DNA of 64,000 nt from Heterodera schachtii (Eukaryota; Nematoda; Chromadorea; Rhabditida; Heteroderidae), in assembly GCA_023374025.1 (NCBI GenBank), contig SIJG01000107.1, positions 1 to 64,000 of the forward strand, in the 5' to 3' direction. Position 1 is the first letter of the stretch, and every line of letters starts with the position of its first letter. Below, piece after piece: positions 10,503 through 22,624 of this stretch. A program made the position numbers and the translations under genes. The notes below the pieces were generated by a model, which made no database searches, was not told where the DNA came from, and worked only from the letters and a program-made list of their open reading frames with translations.

Positions 10503-12896
10503 TTATTTTTGAAAATGCTCCATCTGAGAATATTCGCTTCCAAATTCGGACAAATGTTCTCGCAGTTGCGCTTGTTGATCCTGCAAAATGACTCAATTTC
10601 TTTTTGCCTTTCTCTCCCTTTTATTAAAAATTTAAATGGTTAACAGAAATTGCATTCTTTGCTAATTTACCCCCCCCCCCACCTTAAGGTGTTTTGGCAT
10701 TTCTGCGTAAACGTCGACAAATAATTCCTCGGGCGCTCTCTTTTTCACTTTCTCCGCCTTCGCAAATGAATCCATCACTTCTCGTCGAACCTCCAAAGGG
10801 TTGGGAATGGTCACTTTTTTCATTCCTTTAACAATTATTTCACTAACCGTGCCAACCCATTGTTTATCTTGCGCATCTAACGGAATATGTTTTTGTGAAT
10901 GAATAAATGGCAAATTAACAAAATGCAAAGCCTAACAAAGAACGCACCGTCCCACCATTGGCGCCGTTCCAAAAACCGTCGAAAGCGACCGATCGGAGGG
11001 TCCAATTCGGCCCATTCCTTCACTTCTTCCATGGATCTGATCATTTGTGTATTTTTGGATAGCCAAAAAGCGAACGGAAGAGAAAGAAAGGACCGATAAG
11101 CGGAGGAATCGTCGGAAGTTGAGTGGTGGCCGACGCGGTAAGTCATTGCCTTCGATCATCACCGGATTGTTCTCCAAGGCCAACTTTCGGGCTTCCGAAG
11201 TGACTTTGTACACGGCGAACGGATCATTCCCATCCACCCTAAGGCACAAAGGCAAACAAAGTCATTTTGAAAAGCGAAATTTAATACGAAAGGTTAATTA
11301 TATAAATCAAATTTAATTCTCCTAAAGTTAAGGGAGATGGTTTCTTTAATTTAAACTGTTTATGCAATTTAAATAGAATTTAATAAATTCCGGGGCGAAA
11401 ATGTTAGAATAAAATTGTTAGGCTCCTCTAATCAAAAATTGACACAAAATTCCTTATCCAAACTGAGTTTCCAAATTCAAACTCCCCCCCCCCCCTAATT
11501 GAATTCGCATTTCCAATGGATTTCTACCGAATTGTGTGCATTCCGTAACCAATGCCTTTGCCTGCAATTCCATCGCCCGCGTACTGTTCAGAAGCGGGTG
11601 TGCTAATTGCAAATCCGTTGTTTCGACAAAAGAACAAAACGGGACAACGCTTAATGATTTCGAGAGAGATAGCTAATCAAAACTTCTGTAATAAATTTTG
11701 CTTTTTTTTCCCCAATTTTCCATTTTTCGCACCAATGCGGCAGCGAAATTAAACGCCGCGTGCGCGTCCCCCTCCGACGCGGCCCCTTCCCCAAAATAAA
11801 CGCAGACGACGCGTTTCTCGTCAGCCGATCGTTGCGCATTGGCCAATTTGAAGGCGTAAGCGGTGCCAACTGCTTGGGGAAGCTGAGTGCCGAGCGGAGA
11901 ACTGATGGTGACGAAATTCAGCGGGGAAGAGCCGTAATGGACGGGCATTTGTTTGCCTTTGCCTGAGAGGAGAAAATGACACAGCAAAAGGAGACAAAAA
12001 GGAATTGGAAAGATGGCATTCAATGGACTGTCAGTTTCTTTCGAGTTCGATTGTTTACGGAATTAATTATGCGTTAGGCATTTGTCGGGTTCATTTTCGT
12101 GTCGTTTTGCTCGCCCACCTTCGTCCAATTCGTTCCCATAGCATTGGTTCATGCATTGGTCCAACGAAAAGCCGCGCCACAGAAGGACGCCCACTTCTCT
12201 GTACTGTCCGTAGACCAAATCACGAAGTTCCAACGCGGCGGCCGAGCCCATGTGACTGGCCTTTTAATGAGTCGCCTTTGCCTCCCAATTTCATTTACCT
12301 CCTCGCCAAAATTGGTCATATAAAATGAAATTCGTCCTTGCCGTTGCGATTCGTACAAAATTTTGTCCATTGTATTCAATTTAACCATTTCTTTGTACAT
12401 TTTAACTGCGATTTCCTTGAAAAGAGAAATCTGTTGGACTTTTTCTTATTAAAACCTTCGGCAGAGGACACTCTTCGCTTCCGTCAACAAATTCTCCTCG
12501 CGAATTAATGCATTGGTAAATTGGCATTGGCACTTCATTGGCACTGCTTCGAAATTCCAATTTCTCTGTGAACTTCACCTGAATATTTCTGAATAATCAT
12601 TTGGTTTTTGTTCGAATTCCCTTAATTTTTGGGAAGTTCTTACGAAGATGATAAAATAACATATTTAATTGTCCATCAACTTTTGTTGCTTTTCCTATTA
12701 GCAGACCAACTTCTCTGTTGCCAAGGTATTTTTGGCCAAATTCTCGCAATTTGAATTCGTCTGCATTTCCAACACTTTGCTTGGATCCGATGGTGCTGTT
12801 TTCCTGGTAATTAATTCCTCGATTTGATAAAAAATTCGGAGGAAAAGAAATGGTCCGTAATAAAACGATGTCTCGGAGTTTAAATAAATTCATCAT
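10503..12896 (-). CDS. BCKDHA: Branched-chain 2-oxoacid dehydrogenase E1 alpha, with one frameshift
   Basis: This is the thiamine-diphosphate E1 alpha subunit that decarboxylates the keto acids of Leu, Ile and Val in the mitochondrial matrix. Minus-strand exons: 12896-12711, 12578-12456, 12415-12299, 12260-12119, 11962-11733, 11649-11528, 11238-11094, 11036-10948, 10876-10848, 10790-10683 and 10580-10503. Together they give about 455 residues (human 445). Exon 1 is Arg/Lys-rich and fits a mitochondrial leader. Landmarks are [23 protein letters not shown]...GQYREVG, the ThDP/Mg block [43 protein letters not shown], the phosphorylation-loop motif [17 protein letters not shown], and the QMEHFQK C-terminus. 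At 11149-11150 one extra base separates MIE from AMTYR; no splice event removes it. The rest is intact, so an assembly error or a very recent mutation is likely. Several acceptors are AAG or GAG. Confidence 0.9.
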
Positions 12897-13279
12897 AATT
12901 AAACTTTACCCAAAAATAATTGATTAATTAACTAAAAAATTATTACCTAAATAAAAATGATTAAAATTCTCATTAATGGCATAAAAAGGCTAAAAATTTA
13001 ATTATATAATTCAAATTAAAGTAAACTACGGTAGAATCGAGAGTCACTATACGGTAGAAAACAGAAAAACATTATTTTTGATATTTAACATAAAATTTAA
13101 AATTATTCTTTCTAAAATACTGTAACTTTGCTGTTGCGCAGAAAGAATTGCTTAAGTAAGAAAAGTCACAAAAGTAAAACAAATAAATTAAAGGCGCAAT
13201 TCGCCATTTTCGAAAATGAACCAAGTCGAATTGTGAGAAGTCTTCTCACCGTCCGTTAATGTCATCAAATGATTGACTA
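12897..13279. promoter_or_regulatory. Divergent promoter interval BCKDHA / ZNF800-like
   Basis: The 383 bp separate two head-to-head genes (BCKDHA minus, zinc-finger gene plus). The interval is AT-rich and must contain the start regions of both transcripts. No TATA box or factor site can be assigned with confidence. Confidence 0.5.
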
Positions 13280-16200
13280 ATGAATCCAAAGTGTTCTTTC
13301 CCTTCAGAAATGTCACTTAATTTCTCAAAAGACTCAGCTTCACAGATTCCCAACTTTCCCGCCTCAAATTGTGACGACGGAGCTGAGTCAGTGGTCCGAT
13401 ATTACCAGGGAGGAACGGACGAAGTGAAAAATTTGTTGAAAAACGAATGTTCCGTTATTTACGAGTGCAGGTCGGTGATGGGCAGCCATTCCGCTGAGAA
13501 ACGATGGCTTTTCTTTTCTCATTTCGCCCTTTTTTAGCTGTTGTCGGTCGCTGTTCCGCTCCATCATCAATTTTGTTGCACACAAAAGAACGATCTGTCG
13601 CACTTTGCTTTCTTCAATACGAACAGAGCAGGCCGAATTTGTCCGGGACAGCCAAAAAACGAACCAAAAAGGTATTCGAATGGAAAAATAGGGGGGGGGG
13701 GGTTAAAGAATTCGTATTTGGTGGGGGAGAAAAGTGACGGTGGGAAGTATCTGCTGGGGAAAAAGTGTCGGTACTTTTTTCAAAGAATTCGCAACCCATC
13801 CCCATGGATACGTCCATACTTTTTCGGCGTAGCATTTATCGCGTAGGTCCAGAGTTAGTTTCAAATCAATCAACCCAAAGTAGAGTATATTTTGAAAAAT
13901 TTTACAACAAATTTCATTATATTAAATTTATTAAATTTAAGAAAAATCTCAAAATTGTTCTTTTTTGAGTCTACCTGCGCCATTCTCGTTTTCCAATATT
14001 TCTTATTTATTTATTTTTTAACTATCCGGGATAAATTTATTGTAAATTTTAAATCATATCCTATATAAAGCACCGCAAATGATTGGGGGGGGGGGAGATA
14101 AATTACGAAAATAAAGTCGAAACTTAGCCGAGAAAGTTTATTTTACAATTTTATTGAAAAGATAGCTCTGAATTGAACCCAAACACGTGAATTTAATTTA
14201 TTTTCGTTATTTTTTATTTTATTTTAGCCTATTATTAATTTTTCTTTAACATTTTGGCTTTAGGTAACAGTGAAAAGGACTCCGATTCGGTTAACAATGG
14301 CCAAAGAAAAATTGCGAAAGCCAATCGAAATTTGAATTTGCGGCGTTTCAACCCGACGAGCAATTTGGTGAGACACATCCGAGCAGTGAATGTGCATTTG
14401 GAAAGGACAAATGTACGAAAGAGTGCCTTTCAATTGTTTTTCCAATTTAATTTTCTCTTTTTTAGACTGACGTCGAAGTCCAAACTTTGCCGAAAATCGT
14501 CAGAAAACCTGCGGAGACCACAATTGTTGACGGAAAACAAGTTTCTTCCATTGGCGCACTTTTATTTGTTTTTTGCTTTTTTCGGTCGTTGAAAATTTGC
14601 CATCGGAACTTTCGACACTCAAAGAGAGTGTGCCGGAGAATCGCGTTGCGCTGGTGATGCCGCGCGAGTGTTCAGTCCGTTGTGGAGAGATGCAATTGCG
14701 ACGAAGGCGGGGGACGCAAATGTCCAAGACGAGGCCAAATGAGGGCAAAGTTTGCGAATTGACCAGCGAAGAGGTGGCGGCACAAAGGGGGGGGGGGCGA
14801 ATGGCAAAAATGGGCAAAATGCCATTGGCACAGATTGAAATCATCGAACGCATTCCGTCAGCAATGCCCGTCGATTTCACCACAAACCATTGCGAGGACC
14901 AACGGTAAAAGACGAATAAAACCTTTAATTGCTCAATTTGCTGCTTCATTCATTGACTTTGGCATTGTTTTGTCAGATGTTTGGCCCGGGGTTTGCTGCC
15001 CTTCGGCTCTCTGAACAGTCTCGCGCATCATCTTGGTAAGAAAGTGCCATCCTGACCATTTGCACCTTTCCATTCGTCACAGCCATTCAACACCAAATGG
15101 ACTTCTCCGAGGAGGGAATGCTCAAACAAACGGCCAAAAAGGCGTTTATCAAATGTTTTTTGTGCGATATTCCGCCGTTCCATTGGTGCCTTTGTCATTT
15201 CCCGTTTCAATGCCATCCCCACCATTTCTTCAGTTTGGCCGATTTGCAGAAACATTTTAATGCCGCTCATTCGATTGTTCGTCAGCACCACAGCCGTTTC
15301 CGAATTGAGCAAACGAACGGGGAAAACAGTGCGAGACGCAAAGTGACGAGTTGTTTTTCTTTGATTTATTTATAATACAAAATTGGTTCAGAAACACTTT
15401 GGTTTTCTCGTTTACTCCATTCTACAAAATCCATTTTTAAATTACAAATTCAATTTTTTTAAAAGGGGGACGAGGCTGCAGTATTAGACAAAATGCTTTA
15501 TTTTTGGGTGTCAATCTTTCTTTTTTTCCTATTAGCTCGGACAAATTTATCGGAGTAAAAAGATAAATAAACAACCCCCAAGCATTCATTTTTTTCCAAT
15601 GTTTTGTTGGTTTTAGGCTCCGTCTCCGTCGGAATTTCGCAGTCTCAGCCCAATTCGGTCGCCATCGAAGGACAAAAAAGAGGAAGGAAAAGAAGTGAAC
15701 GAAGAGGACGACAGAGAAGCAGAGGAAAACGCGACGGAAGTGAAAAAAGCGACGGGGGCAAAAACACTGATCAGACGGCCCATTTCATTCACGCCGATTT
15801 GCAAGGAGGAGGAACAAAAGCAGGTGGGAGAAGGGCACCGACCGACCAGCGAAGCACCAAAAGCACCCAATGGTTTTACAGCACTTTGAAGCCGCGTTGG
15901 CACTAAGGGATTGGGTGCGAAACAAAATTAGAGAATCGGCGAATTCGGAAAATGGACGATTTGAGGAAGGGGAGGGGGAAGAGGACGACGACACGGACGA
16001 AGTGCCACCACTGCCAAAAGTGCCAGCAAAAAAGGCGGAAAATTCACTGGTGAATTATTGTCATTAGTCCTAATAACAATCAGAATGGACTTTTAGTTGA
16101 AGCGAAAGTCTGCAAAAAGTTCTTCCTCAAAGAATCGGAAAAGGCCAAAAGTTACGCACAGTCATAAGGCATTGGTGCCCCAGGCGAAAACGAATGGCAA

Positions 16201-17925
16201 TTCCATCGATGGCACAAACACCGAAAAAAGGGGTTCCGCCAGTGCATCTTCAACAGCAGCAGCAGCGAAGAATGATGGATCCATTCCTATGGAGGATTTT
16301 GTACTGCCGGCACAGATTAAAGAAATCGTGCCGAAGACAGACGCTGCGGAAGCGCCCCTTTTGATCAGCGAAGTGGACGACGGGGGAACGGCAATCGAAG
16401 AAGGCCCAAAGAATGATGGGCCATCGGAGGGAAGTGGGACGGACGAGACGGAGGAGAAGCGCAGATCGGCACCTCCTCAGCTGACCAAAGAGTGTCTGCC
16501 GACGATGGTCACGGGCCGTTACAGGGAGGACTTGATCTTTTACACGCCGAAGGCACGGGCCAAAATCAGAGAGAAGGAAATGCAACGACTCTCTTCAGGC
16601 ATCACTTCAATTTAAACCATTGGGGAGGGGTCTAAATGAAACCAATTTTTATAGCTTAACTTTCAATGCCAAATAATTTTTGACCCCCCCCGAAACTTTT
16701 TCTGGGTACAGGCTTGACTTCCTGAACCGAGCCCTTCCAATCCAAATGTTTCTGTTTCTTTAGGTTCTTCGCGTCGTAAACAAATTTTTTCCTCCTTGGA
16801 ACTGACGGAAAGTGATGCAATTTCATTGGTTGGTTCTTCGACTTCGAGTAGCAAAGACCAGCAAAAGACGGACTCCGATGACAAATCAGTGCCACCCCCA
16901 CCTAAGCCAAAAGTGCGTACATTCGATCCGCTTTAGTTTTACCAAATGGCTTTTCAGGACCTTGGCCAAGTTCCCGTCTATCTGACGGAACACCAAAGGG
17001 ATTTGTTTTTTAAGCCGTTGAAGCCGCTCTTCAACTTAAATACGGTGGATGACGGCTTTTGGCAGTGCGGCGAATGCGGAGAAGTCCTTAAGAACATAAG
17101 GGTATCATACGAAAAACAAAAGTCATATAAACGCGAAAGTGTCAGAGAACAAACAAACCAAGCCGAACTTCCCCCCTTCCGTTTAAGCACAATTAACCAC
17201 TCTTTAAATGGCACAAATAACAGTGATCAAATCAAATACATTCATTTCCATTTCATAGGATGGCCGACGTCACATGGTCTCTCACATTCGAGTGATGCGA
17301 ATGCGGTATTATTGTCCTTTATTGTCCAAACATTAATCATTTTCCCTTTCCAATTTCCCCTTTTCAGCTGCTCTCTTTGTGACGCCGGCGCTTTCTTCTG
17401 CAGCGATATGCGCGTGCATTTGATGTACCGTCACTGTGACAAATTGAATTTGGCGCCCGATGATTTCATAAGTCCAGGGACCCCGTGCATGTCCCGAGAA
17501 AAGGTAGGAAAAAAGGACGAAGAATCGAATTTTGTGTGTTTCCTCCTGCATTTTATGAGTCAATCAGTCGACACACAATTTTATAAAGAGCGGAAACGGT
17601 ATGATTTGCCACCAAAAAAGTTACAAAAAAGGGAGTTTAATTTAATTGGCAACTAACTTTTACAGCAATGATTAGAGACCGAATGTTATTTCATGTTTTT
17701 ATAAATTAAGGCGGATCTTTTGACTCAGCTGGTCGACCCTTACCACCCCGGCAGAGTGATGTACACAACGGGAAAGGTACAAAACGAAAACAAAATTATT
17801 CATTTCCTGTGAAAGATATGACAATTTGATTTGTTTAGATTGTCAGCTGGGCAAACCCGAAGGCTTATTTCCCCGATCCGAAAAGCGAGAGAAATATCCT
17901 CGGACCTGCTCTGCCCGGCTATTGA
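13280..17925 (+). CDS. C2H2 zinc-finger protein, ZNF800-like
   Basis: Sixteen exons keep frame (13280-13470, 13538-13671, 14264-14412, 14466-14540, 14627-14904, 14977-15035, 15083-15342, 15617-15823, 15882-16049, 16097-16598, 16764-16912, 16958-17101, 17259-17305, 17368-17503, 17711-17776, 17839-17925), giving 883 residues. The N-terminus (GTDEVKNLL...YEC-x2-CRSLFRSIINFVAHKRTIC) resembles the N-terminal finger of vertebrate ZNF800, a nuclear transcriptional regulator. Further Cys/His modules are NLVRHIRAVNVH, KCFLCD...LQKHFNAAH, CGECGEV...RHMVSHI and CSLCDAGAFFCSDMRVHLMYRHC. Between them lie Ser/Glu/Lys-rich disordered stretches. Exon 10 runs into a TAA (16613-16615) unless a GC-AG intron (16599-16763) is used; its phase fits exactly and joins to the C-terminal fingers. 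The acceptor of exon 5 (GAG, before 14627) is the weakest junction. A second possibility is two separate genes, which I consider less likely. Confidence 0.65.
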
Positions 17926-18479
17926 TCACATGACAAACACTTATTCGCTGTTTTATAAAAGCACTTACCTATTGAGTTCATAAATGATTCTTACGATTAA
18001 AACAAAAGGTCAAAACATTTGACCAAATCATTCATTCATATTTGTGAACTGAAACCAAAGAATGGTTTGAAAATTTCGATAGAAAAAATTTGACAATTAA
18101 TTTATTTATTTGCGATTTTCGCAATAAAGAATTAGTCAATAAAATTATTGTAGTATTTACAGAAACATTATGCTCTATTATTTTAACAAGAAATATTGGA
18201 GACATTGGAACGGAACTTGAATATTTCCGTGATAGACATTCGGTATTTGGACAACAAAAAATTGAATAATTTAAAAAGGACATAAATAAAATTAATTTTA
18301 ATATATATATTTATAATTATTAATTGAATTATTTATTTTTTTAAATTTAATTTAATTTTGCTTTGTCTTTTTTCTTTTTATGAGATGAAAAACTAAAACT
18401 ATAGGAAAGTTTAATTTTTCATAATATTTTCAATTGAAAATCTTTTTAATTTTTTGAAAAATGCTCACAATCATTTGAT

Positions 18480-18560
18480 CCCGATTCCTTGTCCTAGTTG
18501 AAAATACAGGTCCCGGCTTCTCAGGTCCCGATACCGTTTTTTCCCAATCCCGGTCCCGCT
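18480..18560. repeat. Dispersed repeat (family B, GGTCCCGG-type)
   Basis: This CCCGGTCCCG-like stretch matches, in opposite orientation, the segment near 48985-49070 (GAGAAGCCGGGAC and GGGACAGGGAT). Two copies in one window, non-coding. Confidence 0.5.
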
Positions 18561-18769
18561 TAACTCTTAAAAATACATACACGAATATGCATATAAAATC
18601 GCACGACGAAATGCCAAAATATTCAAATATAAATAGGTAAATAAACCGTATACAAATCTATAAATAGTTCTAGAAGCTTCAAACCAAGCTAAAACTCTGT
18701 TTTTGCATTTCAGCCTGGTTTTGCTAATGATTGGGGGGACTTTTTTAGATTGTGATGTTCTTAAGATCA

Positions 18770-18900
18770 AGGGCGTAGCCAGACCCTTGGCTTTGGGGGG
18801 GGGGGCTGAAGTCAAAAATTCGATTTTTAGGGGTGTATTTTTCTTTTTTAAGTCGACTTTTAGGGGTGTATTTTTGGTTTTTTGAAATCCCGAATTATGG
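18770..18900. repeat. Dispersed repeat (family A)
   Basis: It contains a poly-G run and two copies of TTTTAGGGGTGTATTTTT, the reverse of phrases seen near 2620-2700 and 32240-32290. Confidence 0.5.
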
Positions 18901-19017
18901 GGTGTATTTTACAAAATTTTTCGTCGTTTTTCGCTAAAAATTTAATATTTTTGCCATTTTGGCCTCCATTTATAACTCAGCTTTTTTAAGTTGCTTATTT
19001 CTACTTAATCATTCCAA

Positions 19018-20981
19018 ATGAGTAGTGCCCGAGTTTACATTGGTCATTTGCCATCTCGTGCAACTGAACGTGATCTGGAACATTTTTTCCGTGGTTATGG
19101 ACGCATCAGAGATGTGATGCTGAAGAATGGCTTCGGATTTGTGGTGAAGCTAATTTTTGTTTTACTGAAATTGTAGTTTATAATAAAAGCTGGTTTCTTC
19201 CAGGAATTTGATGATTCGCGCGACGCTGACGATGCTGTTTATGATTTGAATGGACGAGAATTGTTGGGGGAGCGAGTGATCGTTGAATTGTCGCGAAGAG
19301 GTTGTTGCTTTTTTCTCTATTTCATAACATTGCTAAACCACACAGTAAAACTTAGGAGGAAAAGTTAAAACTTAAGGCTATTATTTGTCATTACTAACAG
19401 AATTTCAAATGTTTCGTTCCAAGCGGAATTCTGTATCAAATTATTTTATTGATATAGGTCCTCGTGGTGGCGGCGGCGGTGGTGGAGCTGGTGGTGGTGG
19501 TGGTGGCGGCGGCGGCGCTGGCAACAGACCTGGGTTGGTGTTTGTGAATGATTTTTTATTCGCGTTTTTGTTCCAGACTTCGTTATGGGCCGCCGATTCA
19601 GACGCGTTATCGTCTCGGCGTTTACAATCTCTCGACGCGTTGTTCTTGGCAGGTTCAATTTTTCATTTAATGGGTTACAACATTCAAAAGACGCGTCGAC
19701 TGATTCCTTCAGTCTAACCATTTCAGTTTCAATTGCTTTTGTTTCGTGTGGAATCTCATCTTTCGATTTAAGAGCGAGAGTCCATCCAATTTCTGGTGTT
19801 TGGTGTGTCGATTCTGGCCCATTTTCTGGCTGGCCCAATCTTTGACTGGCGCCAGCCCGATATTTGCCTCTTTGCTGCAAAAGATGCCAATTTAACCAAA
19901 GGGTCCAGTTTCTCACAATCAGTGCCCGAAGCTTCTTTCTTCGAGGCTAGGCCTCACCTCTCAAATTTCGTTGTACCGGCCAAGGAATGTAGTCGAGCCA
20001 GCCACGGGCAAAAAAGACTCGCAAGCCATAAACCGGTTGTCAGATTCAGCAAAATTGAACTGATGAGCAAAAAATGGCCAACTATTTCTAACTGGTGTGT
20101 TTCACGATATCTTAGAACTCAATTCAATCACTTCATAAAATGTAAATGAACCAATCTGCATTTTTTATTATGATATTTTATTATCATTAGTCTTTCATTT
20201 TTCAATAATCCGTTTGTCAGGTTTTTGGGTGTCTGTTATAATTTCTTGTAAATAATTCTTTTTTCAGGAGCTCAAGGACATGATGCGCAGATATGCTGAA
20301 GTAACTTACGCCGATGCGCACAAAAAACCGAACGAAGGCTTCGTTTGCTTTGCTAATCGTGATGACATGCGTCGGGCAATAGACAAATTTCAGGGTATAT
20401 TTAATTTGTCATTTGTTAAATATCTTGGCCAATTGCATTGCTTTAGGAAAAGACATCAATGGACGTCGCATAAAACTCGTGGATGAAAGCGAAGGAGGAG
20501 GGGGAGGAGGGCGCCGAACTCGGAGGTAAATATGTTACATTTAGATGAGAATAGTTGTGGTAACTACGGTGAAAAGTGTGGTTTATTGTCGTGGAGGGGC
20601 ATTCCCATGGGCACTCTTTCCAGCTTCCATTCCTTTACACACGCAAAGGGAAGGCCCAAATCCAGAAAAAACTCGAGGGAGGAACTAACGGACAAAACGA
20701 ACATCTTTATTCAGCCGTTCTCGTTCGCCGCGTTCTCGTTCTCGCTCACCTCGTTCCCGCTCGCCTCGTTCTCGTTCACCTCGTTCTCGCTCCCGCTCTT
20801 CTCCACCTTCTCGCCGTGACTCTCGTTCGCCCGGTTAGTGCTACTCAATTAATGTTTTAAATAGGTTATTAATCAAAAAACGAAATTTTCGGTACAACAA
20901 AATGTTTTAGTGAAGAACGGCCGCTCTCGTTCGCGTTCTCGTTCGGTCTCATCAGGACATTCTGCCGCGGCAGAAAAATAA
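19018..20981 (+). CDS. SR splicing factor with two RRMs (SRSF4/5/6-type)
   Basis: SR proteins bind exonic enhancers and recruit the spliceosome in the nucleus. Eight exons fit: 19018-19143, 19204-19300, 19458-19533, 19577-19652, 20268-20394, 20447-20525, 20715-20833 and 20911-20981, giving 256 residues. RRM1 opens RVYIGHLP (RNP2) and has the RNP1 motif NGFGFVEF across the first junction. A Gly-rich hinge (residues about 76-98) leads to a pseudo-RRM2 carrying SWQELKDMM, the SR-protein signature SWQDLKD. Exon 7 encodes a run of Arg-Ser dipeptides and exon 8 closes the RS tail. C. elegans rsp-1 and rsp-2 are the closest type. Intron 4 (19653-20267, 615 nt) splits the signature and is the largest in the gene, a position where SR genes often hide an autoregulatory poison exon; that is only a possibility here. 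Confidence 0.9.
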
Positions 20982-21097
20982 TGGAAAAGAATGGCAACAC
21001 AATGAAAGATAAAGACGGACGGAATACATTAAATGGTTGATCGCACTTTTGTTATTCATTTTCTAAAAAAATCATCTTATTTAAGGAGGAAGCTTTG

Positions 21098-21103
21098 AAT
21101 AAA
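21098..21103 (+). terminator. Poly(A) signal of the SR gene
   Basis: AATAAA lies 117 nt after the SR gene stop. A fitting but unproven polyadenylation signal. Confidence 0.5.
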
Positions 21104-21836
21104 ACCAACAGAAATTTCACATTTTTATCATTAAATTAACATTATCCGACTGTTAATCTTGTGGTATTCACTCCCAATGTTTTTGTTAATTCCGAAACGG
21201 ATGTCCTTGGTTAGTGCGAGTCAATTAGCATCATGCAATTACATTTTGTTGATTTGTGTATTAGTAATTATGCTTATGCACTTGATCGCCTTCTCCTCCT
21301 CCGTTTTACAAACAAACGAAGGAACGCGTGATGAAACGGCTTGGGAGGGATTTAATTGTTTCCTCGGCGCAATTGTCTTTCTCGGTGGACCATCGGAGTG
21401 TTTCGCCGACGATTTGTCGCCCGTTTGTTCGTCCGTCGTCACTTTCTTTCACTCTCCCCAAATGTCCGTCTCTCCGTCGTTCAGCAGTTTCGGCCTCCTT
21501 TTTCTGTTGCTGCTCAATCATTGCCTCCCTTTTGCCATTAGCCTTCAACGGCACCAGCAGAAGCAGCAGGTGCAAAGCGATTTTGAAAATAGCAGGCAAA
21601 CAAAAGTTTTGCCAATTGTGGAGGGGGGAATTCAAGAAAGATGATGTGCATTTAATTTTTAAATTTAGCATTTAATTATAAATTTAGCATGTTTAAAATT
21701 TGTAAAACTTTCTCTGGCTGAGTTTGTCGGCACCGTCGGACGATTAATCTCCCTTAATTAATTTTTCAAAGACATGCTCAAAATAATCATTGTCTGTAAA
21801 ATATCCCAGTTTAGTATCCCCCCCCCCCCTTCTAAG

Positions 21837-22624
21837 CATTTCGATCGTTTTGTCTCCGAAGATGACACCGATCTTTTGACGGTCGATGCCGTGCCGCGTT
21901 TCAGTGATTTTGTCCGTTTTTCGCCCTTTCATTATGGCCTCAGTCTTCGGAAGGACAACTCACAGCAGCCAAAACTCCAATTTGGAGCTGTTTCATTGGA
22001 GCATTTTCCAATTTCGGCACCAGAGAATGGTAATTGGGATGAGTTTTTTGCATTTTAATGAAGTGATTTCCATTCCGAACTTTAGGAAAACAGAGAAACG
22101 AAGGTCCTTTTCAGCCCCTCGGACCGTTTGCTTTTCCCACTCTTTTTTCGCTGATTCGCTCCGGGCGATTGTTCCCATCGGAGCAAATTTCGGACCGATT
22201 TCGTCCCAAGGGAAAACCAACGGAAGTGGAAGGTGATCAGAACAGAAGCCTCCCTTTGGTATCATAACAAATGATCACTTCCAAAGCTTCGCAATTTGCG
22301 CATGAATTGCCGCCCATTTCCAAACGGCGCCATCGGAACAGAGAAGCGAAAACACTTTCTCACAAACAGCAGCAGCTGAACGAATCATTCAGGGAAAAGC
22401 TGCTCAAAGCAATAAACCGAACGAAAGAGTTAAAGGGAAAAGGAGGAAAAAGCGGACAGAACGAGAGAAAGGGGAGGAGAAAGGAAGAGGGAGTGGGCAA
22501 AAGGGAGAGAGCAGCAGAGAAGCAAGTGAGGGAGAAAGAGAAAGCGGAAGGGAAAGTTGGCAAAGGAGGAGTGACACGGAAAAACACGAGTGGGAGGAAG
22601 AAAGGTGCGGGAAGAGGAATGTGA
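21837..22624 (+). CDS. Uncharacterised protein with basic charged tail, 5' end unresolved
   Basis: I do not recognise the family. Three consecutive exons keep phase: 21837-22029 (acceptor TTCTAAG), 22086-22232 (CTTTAG) and 22287-22624 (CCAAAG), ending in TGA. Together they encode about 225 residues. The first exon is acidic and aromatic (HFDRFVSEDDTDLL), the second contains GPFQPLGPF, and the third begins SQFAHELPPISKRRHRNRE, then a short amphipathic stretch SFREKLLKAINR, then a Lys/Arg/Glu/Gly low-complexity tail. The first coding exon is not found. An open segment at 21197-21360 with a strong N-terminal hydrophobic stretch (ILLICVLVIMLMHLIAF) is a candidate signal-peptide exon, but no phase-compatible link was found. 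Paired basic residues would suit a secreted precursor; a nuclear basic protein is equally possible. Confidence 0.35.

Larger units (their letters stand above)
17926..19017. other. AT-rich intergenic region with dispersed repeats
   Basis: The 3' flank of the zinc-finger gene has AATAAA near 18123. Two repeat fragments follow (18480-18560 and 18770-18900). No gene is seen. The promoter of the SR protein gene should lie in the last 100-200 bases. Confidence 0.5.

Noticed and set aside
10791..10847. 19-residue insertion in BCKDHA relative to animal homologues
   Set aside because: The 57 nt behave as an in-frame intron (GTTAGT...GGAG); removing them restores family length exactly.
16613..16615. 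TAA as the natural end of the zinc-finger gene
   Set aside because: A GC donor 14 nt upstream is in exact phase with the next exon and links to further fingers, so the stop most likely lies in an intron.
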